NCBI RefSeq assembly: GCF_009498275.1
Contig: NZ_CP045643.1
Span: forward strand, 1-64,000
Source of the DNA: Streptomyces fagopyri
GTDB lineage: Bacteria > Actinomycetota > Actinomycetes > Streptomycetales > Streptomycetaceae
Length of the DNA stretch: 64,000 nt
Direction: 5' to 3'
Shown in pieces: positions 45,608 to 54,646 of this stretch. The translations under genes were made by a program, and so were the position numbers. Every line of letters begins with the position of its first letter. The stretch's first letter is position 1. The notes beneath the pieces are model-generated. The model did no database searches and was not told the origin of the DNA. It worked only from the letters and a program-made list of their open reading frames with translations.

Positions 45608-46000
45608 ATGGACGCCAAGTTGCTGCTGTTCGCCTTGTGCACGGGGGTGGGTCTGGGGTTCCTCCTTCTGGCCGTACGGCAGTTGGTGGCCGTGGCGCGG
45701 CTGTGGGTGCGGGGAGTGCTCGTGACGGGCACGGTGATCCCGCGCATCGCGGGCGACCGGCGGCGGACCGGGCTGGTGCTGTTCACCGACCACCTGGGAC
45801 GGCCCGTCATCGTCGACACCGGCGCGTACGGGCCGTTGCGCGGACTGCCGCGGGTCGGCGGGACGGTGCCCGTGTGCTACCCGCGGAACCGGCCCGCGGC
45901 GGCCCGGCTCTGGACCCCGCGGTATCTGCTGTCGCCGGCGTTCGGTTGGTTCCTGACATCAACGGTGGTGTTCGTGTGCGGAACCCGGCTGACGCGGTGA
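45608..46000 (+). CDS. DUF3592-like membrane protein
   Basis: It encodes 130 residues with a hydrophobic helix at each end (ALCTGVGLGFLLLAVRQLVA and AFGWFLTSTVVFVCG) and a beta-rich centre (GTVIPRIAGDRRRTGLVLFT, GTVPVCYPRNRP). This matches small DUF3592-type proteins. The start was chosen at the ATG 45608; the frame is open earlier. Its stop overlaps the start of the broken DUF418 gene (GTGA), so the two were an operon opposing the secretion genes. Confidence 0.7.
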   Translation: MDAKLLLFALCTGVGLGFLLLAVRQLVAVARLWVRGVLVTGTVIPRIAGDRRRTGLVLFTDHLGRPVIVDTGAYGPLRGLPRVGGTVPVCYPRNRPAAARLWTPRYLLSPAFGWFLTSTVVFVCGTRLTR

Positions 46001-46868
46001 GCGGGCGCGAGGCGGCCGGTGCCGGGCGGGTCCGGGACGTCGATGTACTGCGCAGATTTGCCCTCGTCGGCATCCTGTTCCTCAACGCCCAACTGATGGC
46101 GGGTCCTCGCACCCCGCTCGGCGTTGGTCCGCACACCTCCGGCGCCTACCGGGCCACCGCCTGGGCGGTGGCCGCACGACCACCCTCTACCAGCGGCTCT
46201 CGTTCCCCTTCGGCTACAGATTCGCCCCCCGGCAACGCTCCGCCCGGCAGCCGAACAGCGGGTCCGCCGCGCACCATCTTGGGCGTACGGCAGGGCTGTT
46301 CGGCCTCTGGTTCCTGCACGCGGTGCTGCTCTTCAGGGCGACATCCTGATGACGTACGCCGTCCTAGGACTGGAAGGTCGTCGTACGGTGGCTGCCGGTC
46401 GGTCTGGCCGATGGTGTGGTCACCGCCTGCTCTGCGCACGGGCCGCTGGACAGCCGCTGGTTCCTGGTCGGACACGCGGTGTCGCCGCTGACCGCGCCCG
46501 CGCTGACGGCGTCGTACGCCTGCGGCCTACTCCTGCTGCTCACGGGCGCGCGCCCGGCGGCGGCGCGGGTGCTGGTCGCCTCCGGGCGCATGGTCCTCAC
46601 CCCGTACCTCTCGCAGTCGCTGGCCCTCGCGTTCGTCCTCACCGGTCACAGCCTCGGGCGACACGACCGGGTCGGCACCGCCGTCGTCCTGGCCGGGTGT
46701 GCGCTGCCCCACGGCAGCCAACTCACCCTGGAATCAAGGCTGATGGAGCGAGTGCGGTACGGGCCGGCCGAGCTGGTGCTGCGGACCGTCACGCTCGGAC
46801 GGCGCCCCGGTCGCTCTCCTTCCCCAGGCTCAGGCCCGGCAGCAGCCGAGCCGCTGCGCGTTCCGTGA
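45997..46868 (+). pseudogene. Broken DUF418-family membrane protein
   Basis: From the GTG at 45997 the frame begins VRDVDVLRRFALVGILFLNA, then loses frame; FPFGYRFAPRQRSARQP and LGRTAGLFGLWFLHAVLLF follow in another, and MTYAVLGLE in a third. The end (VGHAVSPLTAPALTASYACG, LVASGRMVLTPYLSQSLALA) is DUF418-like. A chunk of the middle is missing and there are at least two frameshifts. Its tail overlaps the 3' end of the coupling-protein gene by about 80 bases. Confidence 0.75.
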
Positions 46869-48579
46869 TCGCCGCCGTCTCCGCCTTCGCCGCCGCCGAG
46901 ATCTCGGCGGCGCCGGGCTCCTTGTACCAGGGGCGCAGCCGGATCAGGGCCGGTTTGACGCCGGTGGCGAGGAGCAGGGCGGTGCCCTTGGGCAGGGCGC
47001 GGATCCGGTCGGGCGGCAGGACGGACTCCTGGCGGTAGGAGTACGAGCGTGAAGTGCCGTCCTTGCTGCGGGAGATGCTCGGGGTCCTCACGTCGTGCTG
47101 TCCGACCAGGGTGGAGATCTTCTGCACGAAGTCGGCGTCGTCCAGGCCCGCGCCGAGGAGTTTGACGGTCGCCGCGCTCCACAGCGCGTCCATGCCGACC
47201 TCGCCCCACACCCGGGCGCCCTGACGGTAACTCTGGAGCAGGGTCACGACGTTGATGCCGCGCGAGCCGAAGTGGGAGTACAGGTCGGGGAGATCGGAGA
47301 TGCGGCACACGTTGGCCGCCTCGTCGAGGACCGCGGTCAGCGGCGGGTCGAGCCGGCCGCCCATCCGCTCGGCGGCCACGACACCCGCCCGCATCGTCGC
47401 GTCGGCGAGACCCGCGATGACACCGGCCGCCGAACCGCCGCCGTCCTTGGACAGCAGGTAGAGGGTGTCGGTGCCCAGGACGTGCTCGTGCGGGCGGAAC
47501 TCCGGGAGGTGCGGGTCGGGGGTGACCCACGCGAGGATCTCGGGGTCGAGGAGGCAGGCCGCGGTCTGGCGGGCGGTCTCGTAGATGCCGTCCCGGGTCT
47601 CCACCGCGCCGCGCACGGTGCCCTGCAACTGCTCGGCCATCGCGACGAGTCCGACCTCGCGGAGCAGGTCGATGGGGGTGCGGTCGGCGGGATCGGCGAG
47701 CCAGGCCAACACTTCGGTCAGCGGGGCCCGGCCGCGGGCGGCGGCCAGGAACAGCGCGGTGAGGGTGTTCTGGGCGGCCGAGATCCAGAAGTCCTTCTTC
47801 GCGGTGTCGTCGTTGACGGACGCCACGAAGTGACCGGCCATCCGGCGGGCGCCCTCGATGGTGTGGCACTCGCCGAGGATGTTCCACCACATGGCGCGCG
47901 GGGCGTGGGCGATGCCCTGCGGGTCGAACGTCCATACCGTGCCCGCCTTTTCCCGCTGGGCGCGGGTGACGGCGTACACGTCGGACTTGTTCGAGGTCAG
48001 CAGGACGGCGCCCTGGGCGCGCAGCACCCGGGGCACGGCGATGCCGGTGGACTTGCCGGCCCGGGGCGCCATCAGGTCGAGCTCCACGTCCTCGTAACTG
48101 CTGCGCAGTTCGGGGCCCTTGGGGTCGAGGTCGCCGAGGAGGTTGCCGGTCTCGTCGGGGTGGAGCCTTTCGCGGCCCTTGAGGGTGGGGCGCAGTTCGC
48201 GGGCGCGGGCCTCGATGCCCTGGGGGCACATGGCGGCGAGTTCACGCTTCCCGGCGAGGCCCTTGGGTGCCCTGCCGCGGTCCATGAAGAGGTTGATGAC
48301 GAGGACGACAGAGACGGACACCATCGTCAGCACACCGAACATGCCCGCGTAGGTCACGGCGGCCGGGGCGCCCGGCCACAGCGCGGCCGGCCCGGCGGAG
48401 AGCAGGGTGGAGACGGTGGACAGGGCGAACGGCGGGGCGTCCCAGCCGTAGCCGGCGAGACCGGCGCCGAAGGTCCCGCCGGCCCAGACCATGGTGAACG
48501 CGAGGATGCCGAACGCGGCCAGCGCGGCGACGGCCCACTGCACCTGGTCACCGGGGTCGGTGCCGCGGGGTCCGCTCAC
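46789..48579 (-). CDS. VirD4/TraG-type coupling ATPase
   Basis: It encodes 596 residues from a GTG at 48579 overlapping the preceding stop. Two N-terminal membrane helices (AALAAFGILAFTMVWAGGTF, MFGVLTMVSVSVVLVINLFM) precede the motor. Walker A is in LMAPRAGKSTGIAVP and Walker B in LTAVLDEAANV; FVQKISTLVGQHDV and GTALLLATGVKPALIRLRPW resemble the C-terminal part of VirD4. It would feed substrates (DNA or protein) into the channel. The Walker A has APRAGKST in place of GxxGxGKS/T, as in several VirD4s. A small all-alpha domain is present in the middle. Confidence 0.88.
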   Translation of the reverse strand: MSGPRGTDPGDQVQWAVAALAAFGILAFTMVWAGGTFGAGLAGYGWDAPPFALSTVSTLLSAGPAALWPGAPAAVTYAGMFGVLTMVSVSVVLVINLFMDRGRAPKGLAGKRELAAMCPQGIEARARELRPTLKGRERLHPDETGNLLGDLDPKGPELRSSYEDVELDLMAPRAGKSTGIAVPRVLRAQGAVLLTSNKSDVYAVTRAQREKAGTVWTFDPQGIAHAPRAMWWNILGECHTIEGARRMAGHFVASVNDDTAKKDFWISAAQNTLTALFLAAARGRAPLTEVLAWLADPADRTPIDLLREVGLVAMAEQLQGTVRGAVETRDGIYETARQTAACLLDPEILAWVTPDPHLPEFRPHEHVLGTDTLYLLSKDGGGSAAGVIAGLADATMRAGVVAAERMGGRLDPPLTAVLDEAANVCRISDLPDLYSHFGSRGINVVTLLQSYRQGARVWGEVGMDALWSAATVKLLGAGLDDADFVQKISTLVGQHDVRTPSISRSKDGTSRSYSYRQESVLPPDRIRALPKGTALLLATGVKPALIRLRPWYKEPGAAEISAAAKAETAAITERAAARLLPGLSLGKESDRGAVRA

Positions 48580-50369
48580 GCCGTCCACCCCCCGGCCGAC
48601 GCCTCCACGGCGGGGAAGCCCGGGTCGCCGGGGAGGGCGAGGGCGGCCGGGCCGCCCGCGAGTGCCGGCGGCGGCCCTTCCTGGGCGGGCCGCGCGACCT
48701 CCCGGGCGATGCGGGCGGCGGCCCGCTCGACGGCCGCCTCGTTGGTCGTCCAGCGGGTGTTGGTGTTGTGCAGTTCGCGTTCGGCGTCGGTGATGGCGAC
48801 CTTGATCGGGATGCCGGGGCGGCCACCGACCTTGATGAGGAAACGGCCGCGGCCCGGAGGTTCGTCGTCCTCGCCCCGCACGCCCCAGCCGGGCGGCGAG
48901 GACCAGGACGACACGAGGTCGATCTCGCGGCGGGAGAGTCCGACGACCTTGCCGAGGTCCTCCATCTCGGTCTTCGGCAGTCCGGCGCAGACGACCATGC
49001 CGGCCCGCTCGACGAAGCCGCGCGCCTTGGCGCGGTCGGCGTCGGTGCCGAGGGCCTCGGCGTCCTTGAGGGTGTGGGTGATCTTGGCGTCGCCCAGGCC
49101 GAGGGAGCGGTTGAGGCGGGTGAGGGCGTCGATACGGTCGACGATGCCGGAGGCGGCACGCAACGGGCGCCACAGCTCGTCGAGGACGGTGAAGAACCAG
49201 CGCCGGGGCGCGAGTCCGGCGTCCGCGAGGGCGTGCGAGGCGGCGACCGCGCCGAGGCCGTCGGACCACGCGGCGAGCATCGCGGCGGCGGTGAGCTGGG
49301 TGTCGGCCTCGCCGATGCCGGAGATGTCGATGCACACGGCGGGCGCGTTCGCGTCGATCCGGGTGGACGTCTCGGAGGCGAAGGTGTCGCCGAGCGGGCC
49401 GTCGAGAATGCCGAGCAGGGAGCGGTGCAGCGGGTCGACGGCGTCTCGGTAGCGGGTGTCGGACCCTCGGTCCAGAGTGACCGCGCGGACCCGGTCGGGG
49501 CCCTCGGTGAGGACCCGCAGCACGTCGGGCAGCAGCACGGCGCGGCCGGGCGGGGTGCGTTCGCGCAGGTGGTGCAGGACGGCGGAGAGCACGGACTGCT
49601 CGTGGTCGTCCATGGGCCGGCCGCGCACGATGGTGATGAGGGCAGCGACCATGTTCAGCACCCGGCCGTGGGCCTCCGCCTTCAGGACCTCGCCGGCGTC
49701 GCCGCCGATCCTCGCGGCGGCCTCCCCCATGGCGCCCGGGTCCAGGACGTTGATGCCGCCCCGGCCGCGGCCGATGGAGATGACCTGGCCGCCGAGCGCG
49801 CGGACGGTGTCGGCGTAGTCGGGCTTGAGGTCGCCGAGGACGAGCGGGACGACACCGGTCGCGGCGAGCCCGATCAGCATCCGGTTGACGAGGGTGGACT
49901 TGCCCAGGCCCGGCATGCCGAGCATGAACAGGGAGGGGTTGGAGATGTAGCGGGCCCGGGTGAACCAGTTCAGCGGGTCGCCGCAGACCGTGGCGCCGGT
50001 GAACAGGTGCTGGCCGAGCGGCACTCCGGTCATGGGCGAGCCCGAACCCGCGGCGAACGGCCACATGCCGCAGGCCTGCACGGTGGTGGCACGCCACATG
50101 GTGGGCGGATCCATGTAGCCGACGCGGCCACCGCCGGCGCCCGGCCACCCGCGGGCCGGGACGTACGGCTGCCGGGGCCTGGCCGGGTCCTTCTCCTTGC
50201 CGCCGCGCCCACCGCCGGACTTGGCCTTCGCGGACTTCGCGGCGGTCCCGGCGCCGGGTCCGTCCAGGCCGACCAGTCCCGACCCGCCCGCGGCCAGGTC
50301 CCGGAGCGCCTCCTCCTCGACCATCAGGTCGGCCCGCTCGGCCAGCTTCTCTTCGCTACGGCGGCTCAC
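48576..50369 (-). CDS. VirB4-like conjugation ATPase
   Basis: It encodes 597 residues from a GTG at 50369. Walker A is LFMLGMPGLGKSTLVNRMLI (about residue 155-175). The Walker B-like segment is RRWFFTVLDELWRPLRAASG; a PRP-like arginine block follows. It probably energises assembly of the pilus or channel at the cytoplasmic face. Both ends overlap neighbours by four bases, so the cassette SCO6880-VirB4-VirD4 is translated as one unit. The first 110 residues are charged and disordered, without a classical VirB4 N-terminal domain, which may be supplied by the product of the gene just upstream. Confidence 0.85.
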   Translation of the reverse strand: MSRRSEEKLAERADLMVEEEALRDLAAGGSGLVGLDGPGAGTAAKSAKAKSGGGRGGKEKDPARPRQPYVPARGWPGAGGGRVGYMDPPTMWRATTVQACGMWPFAAGSGSPMTGVPLGQHLFTGATVCGDPLNWFTRARYISNPSLFMLGMPGLGKSTLVNRMLIGLAATGVVPLVLGDLKPDYADTVRALGGQVISIGRGRGGINVLDPGAMGEAAARIGGDAGEVLKAEAHGRVLNMVAALITIVRGRPMDDHEQSVLSAVLHHLRERTPPGRAVLLPDVLRVLTEGPDRVRAVTLDRGSDTRYRDAVDPLHRSLLGILDGPLGDTFASETSTRIDANAPAVCIDISGIGEADTQLTAAAMLAAWSDGLGAVAASHALADAGLAPRRWFFTVLDELWRPLRAASGIVDRIDALTRLNRSLGLGDAKITHTLKDAEALGTDADRAKARGFVERAGMVVCAGLPKTEMEDLGKVVGLSRREIDLVSSWSSPPGWGVRGEDDEPPGRGRFLIKVGGRPGIPIKVAITDAERELHNTNTRWTTNEAAVERAAARIAREVARPAQEGPPPALAGGPAALALPGDPGFPAVEASAGGWTA

Positions 50370-51859
50370 AGCGCCTCCTGGAGTTCGTACGGGACGAGGG
50401 TCTGTTCCCACGGAAGGATTCCGGCGGGCAGGGTGCAGCTGAACGCGGCTGCCTGCATCCGGTCGGCGGGACGCATCAGCACCCGGGACGCGGCGGTCAG
50501 GTTGCGTACGGTGACACTGGCGTCGGCCAGTTCCTCCACGTTGTCGACGGTGACCGTCAGCATCAGCGAGAACTCCACGAGCCCGGCGCCGGCCGCCTCC
50601 TCGGCGGCGGTCTGTTCGGCCGCCCGCACCTCGGAGGCCGCGCGCGCCTGGACCATGCCCTTGCCGGACGTGGCCATGAACTGGGCGCTGCGCCGGTCCG
50701 CCTCGACAATCCGGGCCGAGGTGGCGGGGTCGATGGCCCGGTAGACCAGGGCGACCCGCTTACGCCGGGTGCCGGGGGCGGCCTCCAGCATGCCGCGCAG
50801 CACCGAGGAGCGGACGGTGCCGCGGGGTGCCAGGGTCAGCATCCAGGTCCGGGACACACCGGAGTCGTGCTGGTAGGCGTTCACGGTCTCGACGGCGGCG
50901 GCGGGGCCGGCGTCGTCCCACTCCAGGCCCGTACCGCCGTCCTGGGCGCGGGCGTTGAGGACGTCGGCGGCGACGGCGGGGTCGTAGGCCACCCGGACGA
51001 CCTCGGCGATCCGCTCGACCGACAGCGGGTAGGCGGCACCGCCGCCGGCCGCGGCGAGCCCGCTGAGCAGGCCGGGGATGCGGATGGCCAGTTCGGTCAT
51101 CACGTCCTCCTTCCTGCGCCGCTGGCCCGCCGGGTTGCCGTAGGTGAGGGTGACGTAGGTGTGCATCTCGGAAGAGGCGCTCGGGTAGTTGTCGACGACC
51201 TCCTCCATCACGGCGCGGGCGGCGGCCGGCGCGTCGGGGTGGATGCGCGGGAGCACCTCGTGGGCGAGCCGGGTGCCAGGGTCGGGGGCGGTCTCCACGA
51301 TCACGGTGGCGCCCTTCAGACCGGGTTCGTGGGAGAGCCGGGCCAGCCACTCGCCCCACAGCGCGACCCACACGTCGACCTGGTCCGGGTCGATGAGCGA
51401 ACCACCGTCGGGATCGCAGCCCAGGACGATCGTGTACAGGTCACGCTGCGGGTGGTGCAGGATCCCGAACGGACGGTCGTAGGCGTCACGGCCCTCGCTC
51501 GCGGTGACCTTGTTGAGCAGCCCCGGCGGGCGGAACCGGCCGCCGGGCCGCGCTGACAGCGGGCCGGAGACGTAGAGGTGCGAGCCCGCGGCCTTCCGGC
51601 GCCACCAGCCGACGCGCAGCGCGAACAGCTGGTAGACGTTGCGGCCGTCCTGGGTGCGGATGGTCAGTGGGATGAGGAAGAGCACGACCGGAACGAACAC
51701 GACGAGCGCCGCGTACAGCGAGATCAGTGACGCCAGCAGGGTGGCGACGAGACCCCCGAAGATCACGAAGGTGCCGACGAGTCCGAGCGGTCCGAGCCCC
51801 GCGCGCCTCGGCCTGCGCCAGTTCCCGTAGGTCGGATGGGAGACGGCTTCCGTGGACAT
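50366..51859 (-). CDS. SCO6880-family membrane-associated T4SS protein
   Basis: It encodes 497 residues from the ATG at 51859. Two hydrophobic helices at about 20-70 (LGLVGTFVIFGGLVATLLAS, YAALVVFVPVVLFLIPLTIR) resemble a VirB3/PrgI-like module. The large cytoplasmic domain (RDLYTIVLGCDPDGGSLIDP, SSEMHTYVTLTYGNPAGQRR) has the feel of the VirB4 N-terminal domain. I recognise the pattern as the SCO6880 family that is always next to these ATPases. It has no Walker motifs. It likely links VirB4 ATPase to the inner membrane. Confidence 0.8.
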   Translation of the reverse strand: MSTEAVSHPTYGNWRRPRRAGLGPLGLVGTFVIFGGLVATLLASLISLYAALVVFVPVVLFLIPLTIRTQDGRNVYQLFALRVGWWRRKAAGSHLYVSGPLSARPGGRFRPPGLLNKVTASEGRDAYDRPFGILHHPQRDLYTIVLGCDPDGGSLIDPDQVDVWVALWGEWLARLSHEPGLKGATVIVETAPDPGTRLAHEVLPRIHPDAPAAARAVMEEVVDNYPSASSEMHTYVTLTYGNPAGQRRRKEDVMTELAIRIPGLLSGLAAAGGGAAYPLSVERIAEVVRVAYDPAVAADVLNARAQDGGTGLEWDDAGPAAAVETVNAYQHDSGVSRTWMLTLAPRGTVRSSVLRGMLEAAPGTRRKRVALVYRAIDPATSARIVEADRRSAQFMATSGKGMVQARAASEVRAAEQTAAEEAAGAGLVEFSLMLTVTVDNVEELADASVTVRNLTAASRVLMRPADRMQAAAFSCTLPAGILPWEQTLVPYELQEAL

Positions 51860-52032
51860 GTGACCGGTTTCCTTTCGTGAAGTGACGTGACGCCGGTACG
51901 GCGTGGGTCGCGGGCCGGTGGGGAGACCGCCGGACGCCCTGGGGGAAGGGCGCCCGGCGGCCATACGTCGGGGGAGGCGACACTGGGAGGACGTACGGGC
52001 GTACGGCCTGGGTGTCGTCGACTCCCCCGGGC
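51860..52032. other. Short intergenic gap in the T4SS-like operon
   Basis: The gap of 173 bases is the only wide one between the core genes and could hold an internal promoter. It carries an aggaaac ribosome site for the gene at 51859. Confidence 0.4.
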
Positions 52033-53223
52033 TCATTTGTTGTTGCCGAGGTCTCCGTCGCCGCCCTCGACGGCGCCGGAGACGGTCGAACCGGCGGTCT
52101 GGGCCACTGCCACGCCCCCGAGGATCGCGATGGCTGCGGGGCCGCCCAGCGCCGCTCCGGCTTCCTTGCCCGCGCCGCTCGCGGCCTTGCCGGCACCGGC
52201 CTTGCTCGCACCGCTCGGACCGGATGCGCCGTCCGCGCCGTCCGCCCCGCCTGCACCACCGGCGCCACCGGTGCTGCTCGCTCCGCTCGGACCCGCTTGT
52301 CCGCTGCTGCCGGACATGCTGCTCATGACGGCGACCGTCACGGCCCCGGTCGCCAGCTGGCTGCCCGCCTGGCCCATGGAGGCCATCGGATCGCCGGTGC
52401 CCATGGCGGCGGTGGCGGGTACGACGAGCTTCAGCAGCGCGGGGAGTGCGATGGCCGAGAGCAGCATCACTCCGATACCGGCGATACGGGTGTTGACGTT
52501 GGCGTTCGAGCTGGTCTTGCCCTCGGTGATCATCGTCATGCCGGCGTTCAGCACGAGAGCGACCGCGGGCTTGTAGAGCAGCCAGGAGATCGTCCAGCCG
52601 ATGTGCTTGCGCCACCAGCCGGCGCCCCAGTCCGTCATCGAGGCCGCGGCGGCCATCGGAAAGGTGCCGAGCATGATCATCATGACGCCGAGCCGGATGT
52701 ACATCAGGATCGTGTGCAGGATGCCCGCGAGCAGCAGCAGGAAGGCAAGGATCAGCAGCAGGAAGGACTGGATGCGGCTGTTGTCCCCGCAGGCGCCGAC
52801 ACTGTCGAGCGTGTTCTGGACGGAGTTGTTGAACAGGTAGGTGGAGTAGCTGTCCGCGATCCTGGCGGCGGCCAGGCAGATGGTGGTGGCGGCGCCCGAC
52901 ACGAGTACGACGCGCAGGATGCCTTTCAGAGCGGTGATACCCGCGGTGCCCTTGCGCTCCAGCGCCATCTTGCCGGCCGCGAACAGCAGGGAACCGACGG
53001 CCAGATAGACCACGATCCACGACGTCTTGCCACTGAGGTCGTGCGAAGTGGTCGTGTCCTCCAGGGTGGGGACACTGTCGGCCAGCCCCGCGAACACCGC
53101 GATCGCGGCGGCGAGGATCGATTTCGCGATCAAACCGATGACGGTCCCGACCGGGTCGCCGAGAAAGCTGAAAAACCCGGTGATCGCGTCCGCGAGCGGA
53201 TTCCCGTTGTTGCAGGCCGCCAC
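52033..53223 (-). CDS. VirB6/TrbL-like polytopic membrane protein
   Basis: It encodes 396 residues from a GTG at 53223. There are at least six hydrophobic helices (SWIVVYLAVGSLLFAAGKMA, FLLLILAFLLLLAGILHTIL, VMMIMLGTFPMAAAASMTDW). A conserved Trp-rich loop (WGAGWWRKHIGWTISWLLYK) precedes another helix, as in TrbL-type channel proteins. The C-terminal 130 residues are Gly/Ala/Ser-rich and low-complexity (GGAGGAGGADGADGASGPSG). It should form part of the channel in the plasma membrane. Confidence 0.85.
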   Translation of the reverse strand: MAACNNGNPLADAITGFFSFLGDPVGTVIGLIAKSILAAAIAVFAGLADSVPTLEDTTTSHDLSGKTSWIVVYLAVGSLLFAAGKMALERKGTAGITALKGILRVVLVSGAATTICLAAARIADSYSTYLFNNSVQNTLDSVGACGDNSRIQSFLLLILAFLLLLAGILHTILMYIRLGVMMIMLGTFPMAAAASMTDWGAGWWRKHIGWTISWLLYKPAVALVLNAGMTMITEGKTSSNANVNTRIAGIGVMLLSAIALPALLKLVVPATAAMGTGDPMASMGQAGSQLATGAVTVAVMSSMSGSSGQAGPSGASSTGGAGGAGGADGADGASGPSGASKAGAGKAASGAGKEAGAALGGPAAIAILGGVAVAQTAGSTVSGAVEGGDGDLGNNK

Positions 53224-53224
53224 G

Positions 53225-53980
53225 TCAAACCCCCCACAGCGTGTAGCCGACGGCGCTCTGCTCGGGGGCCAACTGCGAGTACAGACCCCCGCTTCCGTCG
53301 GGCTGGATCTTCCAGTCGCCACCGCTCCAGCGCACGGAGACACTCGTCCTGGCAAAGCCTTGGTCGTTCTTGATCAACAGCATGACGGTCGCCGCCTCGC
53401 CGGTGTACGAGGTCACCCGGAACCCGGCGTAGGACGACGAGACCGGAGCGCCGTCGGAACTGTCCGTGTCCGGCACGGCGGTGCGCTGGAACACGAACAG
53501 CCTGCGTCCCTGCCCGGCGACCACCTGCTGGTCGGTGACGGTGCGCCACTCGGATCCGCTCATCCGGGTGGGGATCACGGTGGCGGCCAGCACGGCGCCC
53601 ATCGGCGTGTGCGCGAAGCACCACCACACGGCGCCCTGGAACTTCGTCGGACCCGCCGAGGCGGATACCGGTACCCGCCCGATGTCGAGCGTGTACCACG
53701 TGATGTCCTTGGGCACGGACGCTGGTATCGCGTCGCCCGCGCTGTCGTCGGTACGGCAGCCGCCGGGGCGGCCGTCCTTCCTGGTCACGGTGCCGGACAG
53801 CGGGCCTTTGGACACCGACGCCTCGGCACGGCCTCCCGGGCCCGAGCCGGACGTCAGCGTGCCGATCACGCCGAGGACGACGACCAGCGCGAGGAATACC
53901 GCCGACGCCTGCCAACTGCGCTGCTTCCAGTACGGTCCGGACTCCTCGGACCGCTGTTCTCCGCGCTTGAAGATGCCCAC
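53225..53980 (-). CDS. VirB8/TcpC-like conjugal transfer protein
   Basis: It encodes 251 residues from a GTG at 53980. A short cytoplasmic head, one hydrophobic helix (SAVFLALVVVLGVIGTLTSG) and a beta-rich extracellular domain (WYTLDIGRVPVSASAGPTKF, FRVTSYTGEAATVMLLIKND, then SVRWSGGDWKIQPDG) match the size and layout of VirB8/TcpC-like proteins. It probably scaffolds the channel on the outer side. One base separates its stop from the next start. Confidence 0.75.
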   Translation of the reverse strand: MGIFKRGEQRSEESGPYWKQRSWQASAVFLALVVVLGVIGTLTSGSGPGGRAEASVSKGPLSGTVTRKDGRPGGCRTDDSAGDAIPASVPKDITWYTLDIGRVPVSASAGPTKFQGAVWWCFAHTPMGAVLAATVIPTRMSGSEWRTVTDQQVVAGQGRRLFVFQRTAVPDTDSSDGAPVSSSYAGFRVTSYTGEAATVMLLIKNDQGFARTSVSVRWSGGDWKIQPDGSGGLYSQLAPEQSAVGYTLWGV

Positions 53981-53993
53981 CGTCGCGCGCTCT

Positions 53994-54281
53994 CTAGTTG
54001 AAGACGAACTGGACGAGCGGACCGGCGGTGGCCACCAGGACACAGCCGCCGAGCACCATGCCGAGGCGGCTCATGTGCTCCGAACTCTCGCCCCGCTTGA
54101 CGGAGATGGCCATCATCGCGCCGGTGACCAGCACGCCGCAGACACCGGCCGCGGTGCCGGCCCAGGCGAGGATGCCGAGGACGAGGTTCACCTTGGCGGT
54201 CAGGTCACCGGGGGCGTTGCTGGTCGGCTGCGGCACATTGGCGGCGAGGAAGGTGGAGGCTTCGTGGAGCATTGCGGACAT
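53994..54281 (-). CDS. Small VirB2-like membrane protein 1
   Basis: It encodes 95 residues with two hydrophobic helices (VLGILAWAGTAAGVCGVLVT and MVLGGCVLVATAGPLVQFVF) separated by a charged loop (ISVKRGESSEHMSRLG). This is the size and topology of VirB2/TrbC pilin subunits, but without a clear signal-peptidase site. The next gene encodes a second protein of the same layout. Confidence 0.7.
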   Translation of the reverse strand: MSAMLHEASTFLAANVPQPTSNAPGDLTAKVNLVLGILAWAGTAAGVCGVLVTGAMMAISVKRGESSEHMSRLGMVLGGCVLVATAGPLVQFVFN

Positions 54282-54361
54282 GAGGGTTCTCCGAGGAGTC
54301 GGCGCCCGGCTCGAGCGGTGGGCGAGAAGGTGAACTGGCGGTGTCGGACGGCCTGTCGGCC

Positions 54362-54646
54362 TCAGGGACCTTGAAGGGTCAGATCGCCGAGGAACGTGAC
54401 GAGCGGACCGGCCGTGGTGGCGATCACGCAGGCGAGGGCGACGAGGAAGACACCGCGGAAGTGCTCAGCGCCCTCGCCCGGGTCGCCGCGGCGCAACTGG
54501 AGCGCCATCTTTATGCCGACGATGATCAGTCCGGCGACGCCACAGGCAGAGGCGCACCAGCAGAGGGTGTTGATGATCAGGTGACCGTCGTCGCCCGGGT
54601 CGTACCCGTCGGCCACGTACCGCCTGACAGACAGGAGTCGACTCAC
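54362..54646 (-). CDS. Small VirB2-like membrane protein 2
   Basis: It encodes 94 residues from a GTG at 54646 that overlaps the previous stop. It has the same pattern as its neighbour: CWCASACGVAGLIIVGIKMA, a charged loop (LQLRRGDPGEGAEHFRG), then VFLVALACVIATTAGPLVTF. The second helix of each ends in TAGPLV, so the two genes are probably paralogues. A structural role in the pore or pilus is inferred. Confidence 0.7.
   Translation of the reverse strand: MSRLLSVRRYVADGYDPGDDGHLIINTLCWCASACGVAGLIIVGIKMALQLRRGDPGEGAEHFRGVFLVALACVIATTAGPLVTFLGDLTLQGP

Noticed and set aside
47095..50744. Long plus-strand open frames across the ATPase genes
   Set aside because: They mirror the VirD4- and VirB4-like genes, whose Walker motifs and overlapping start/stops settle the strand.
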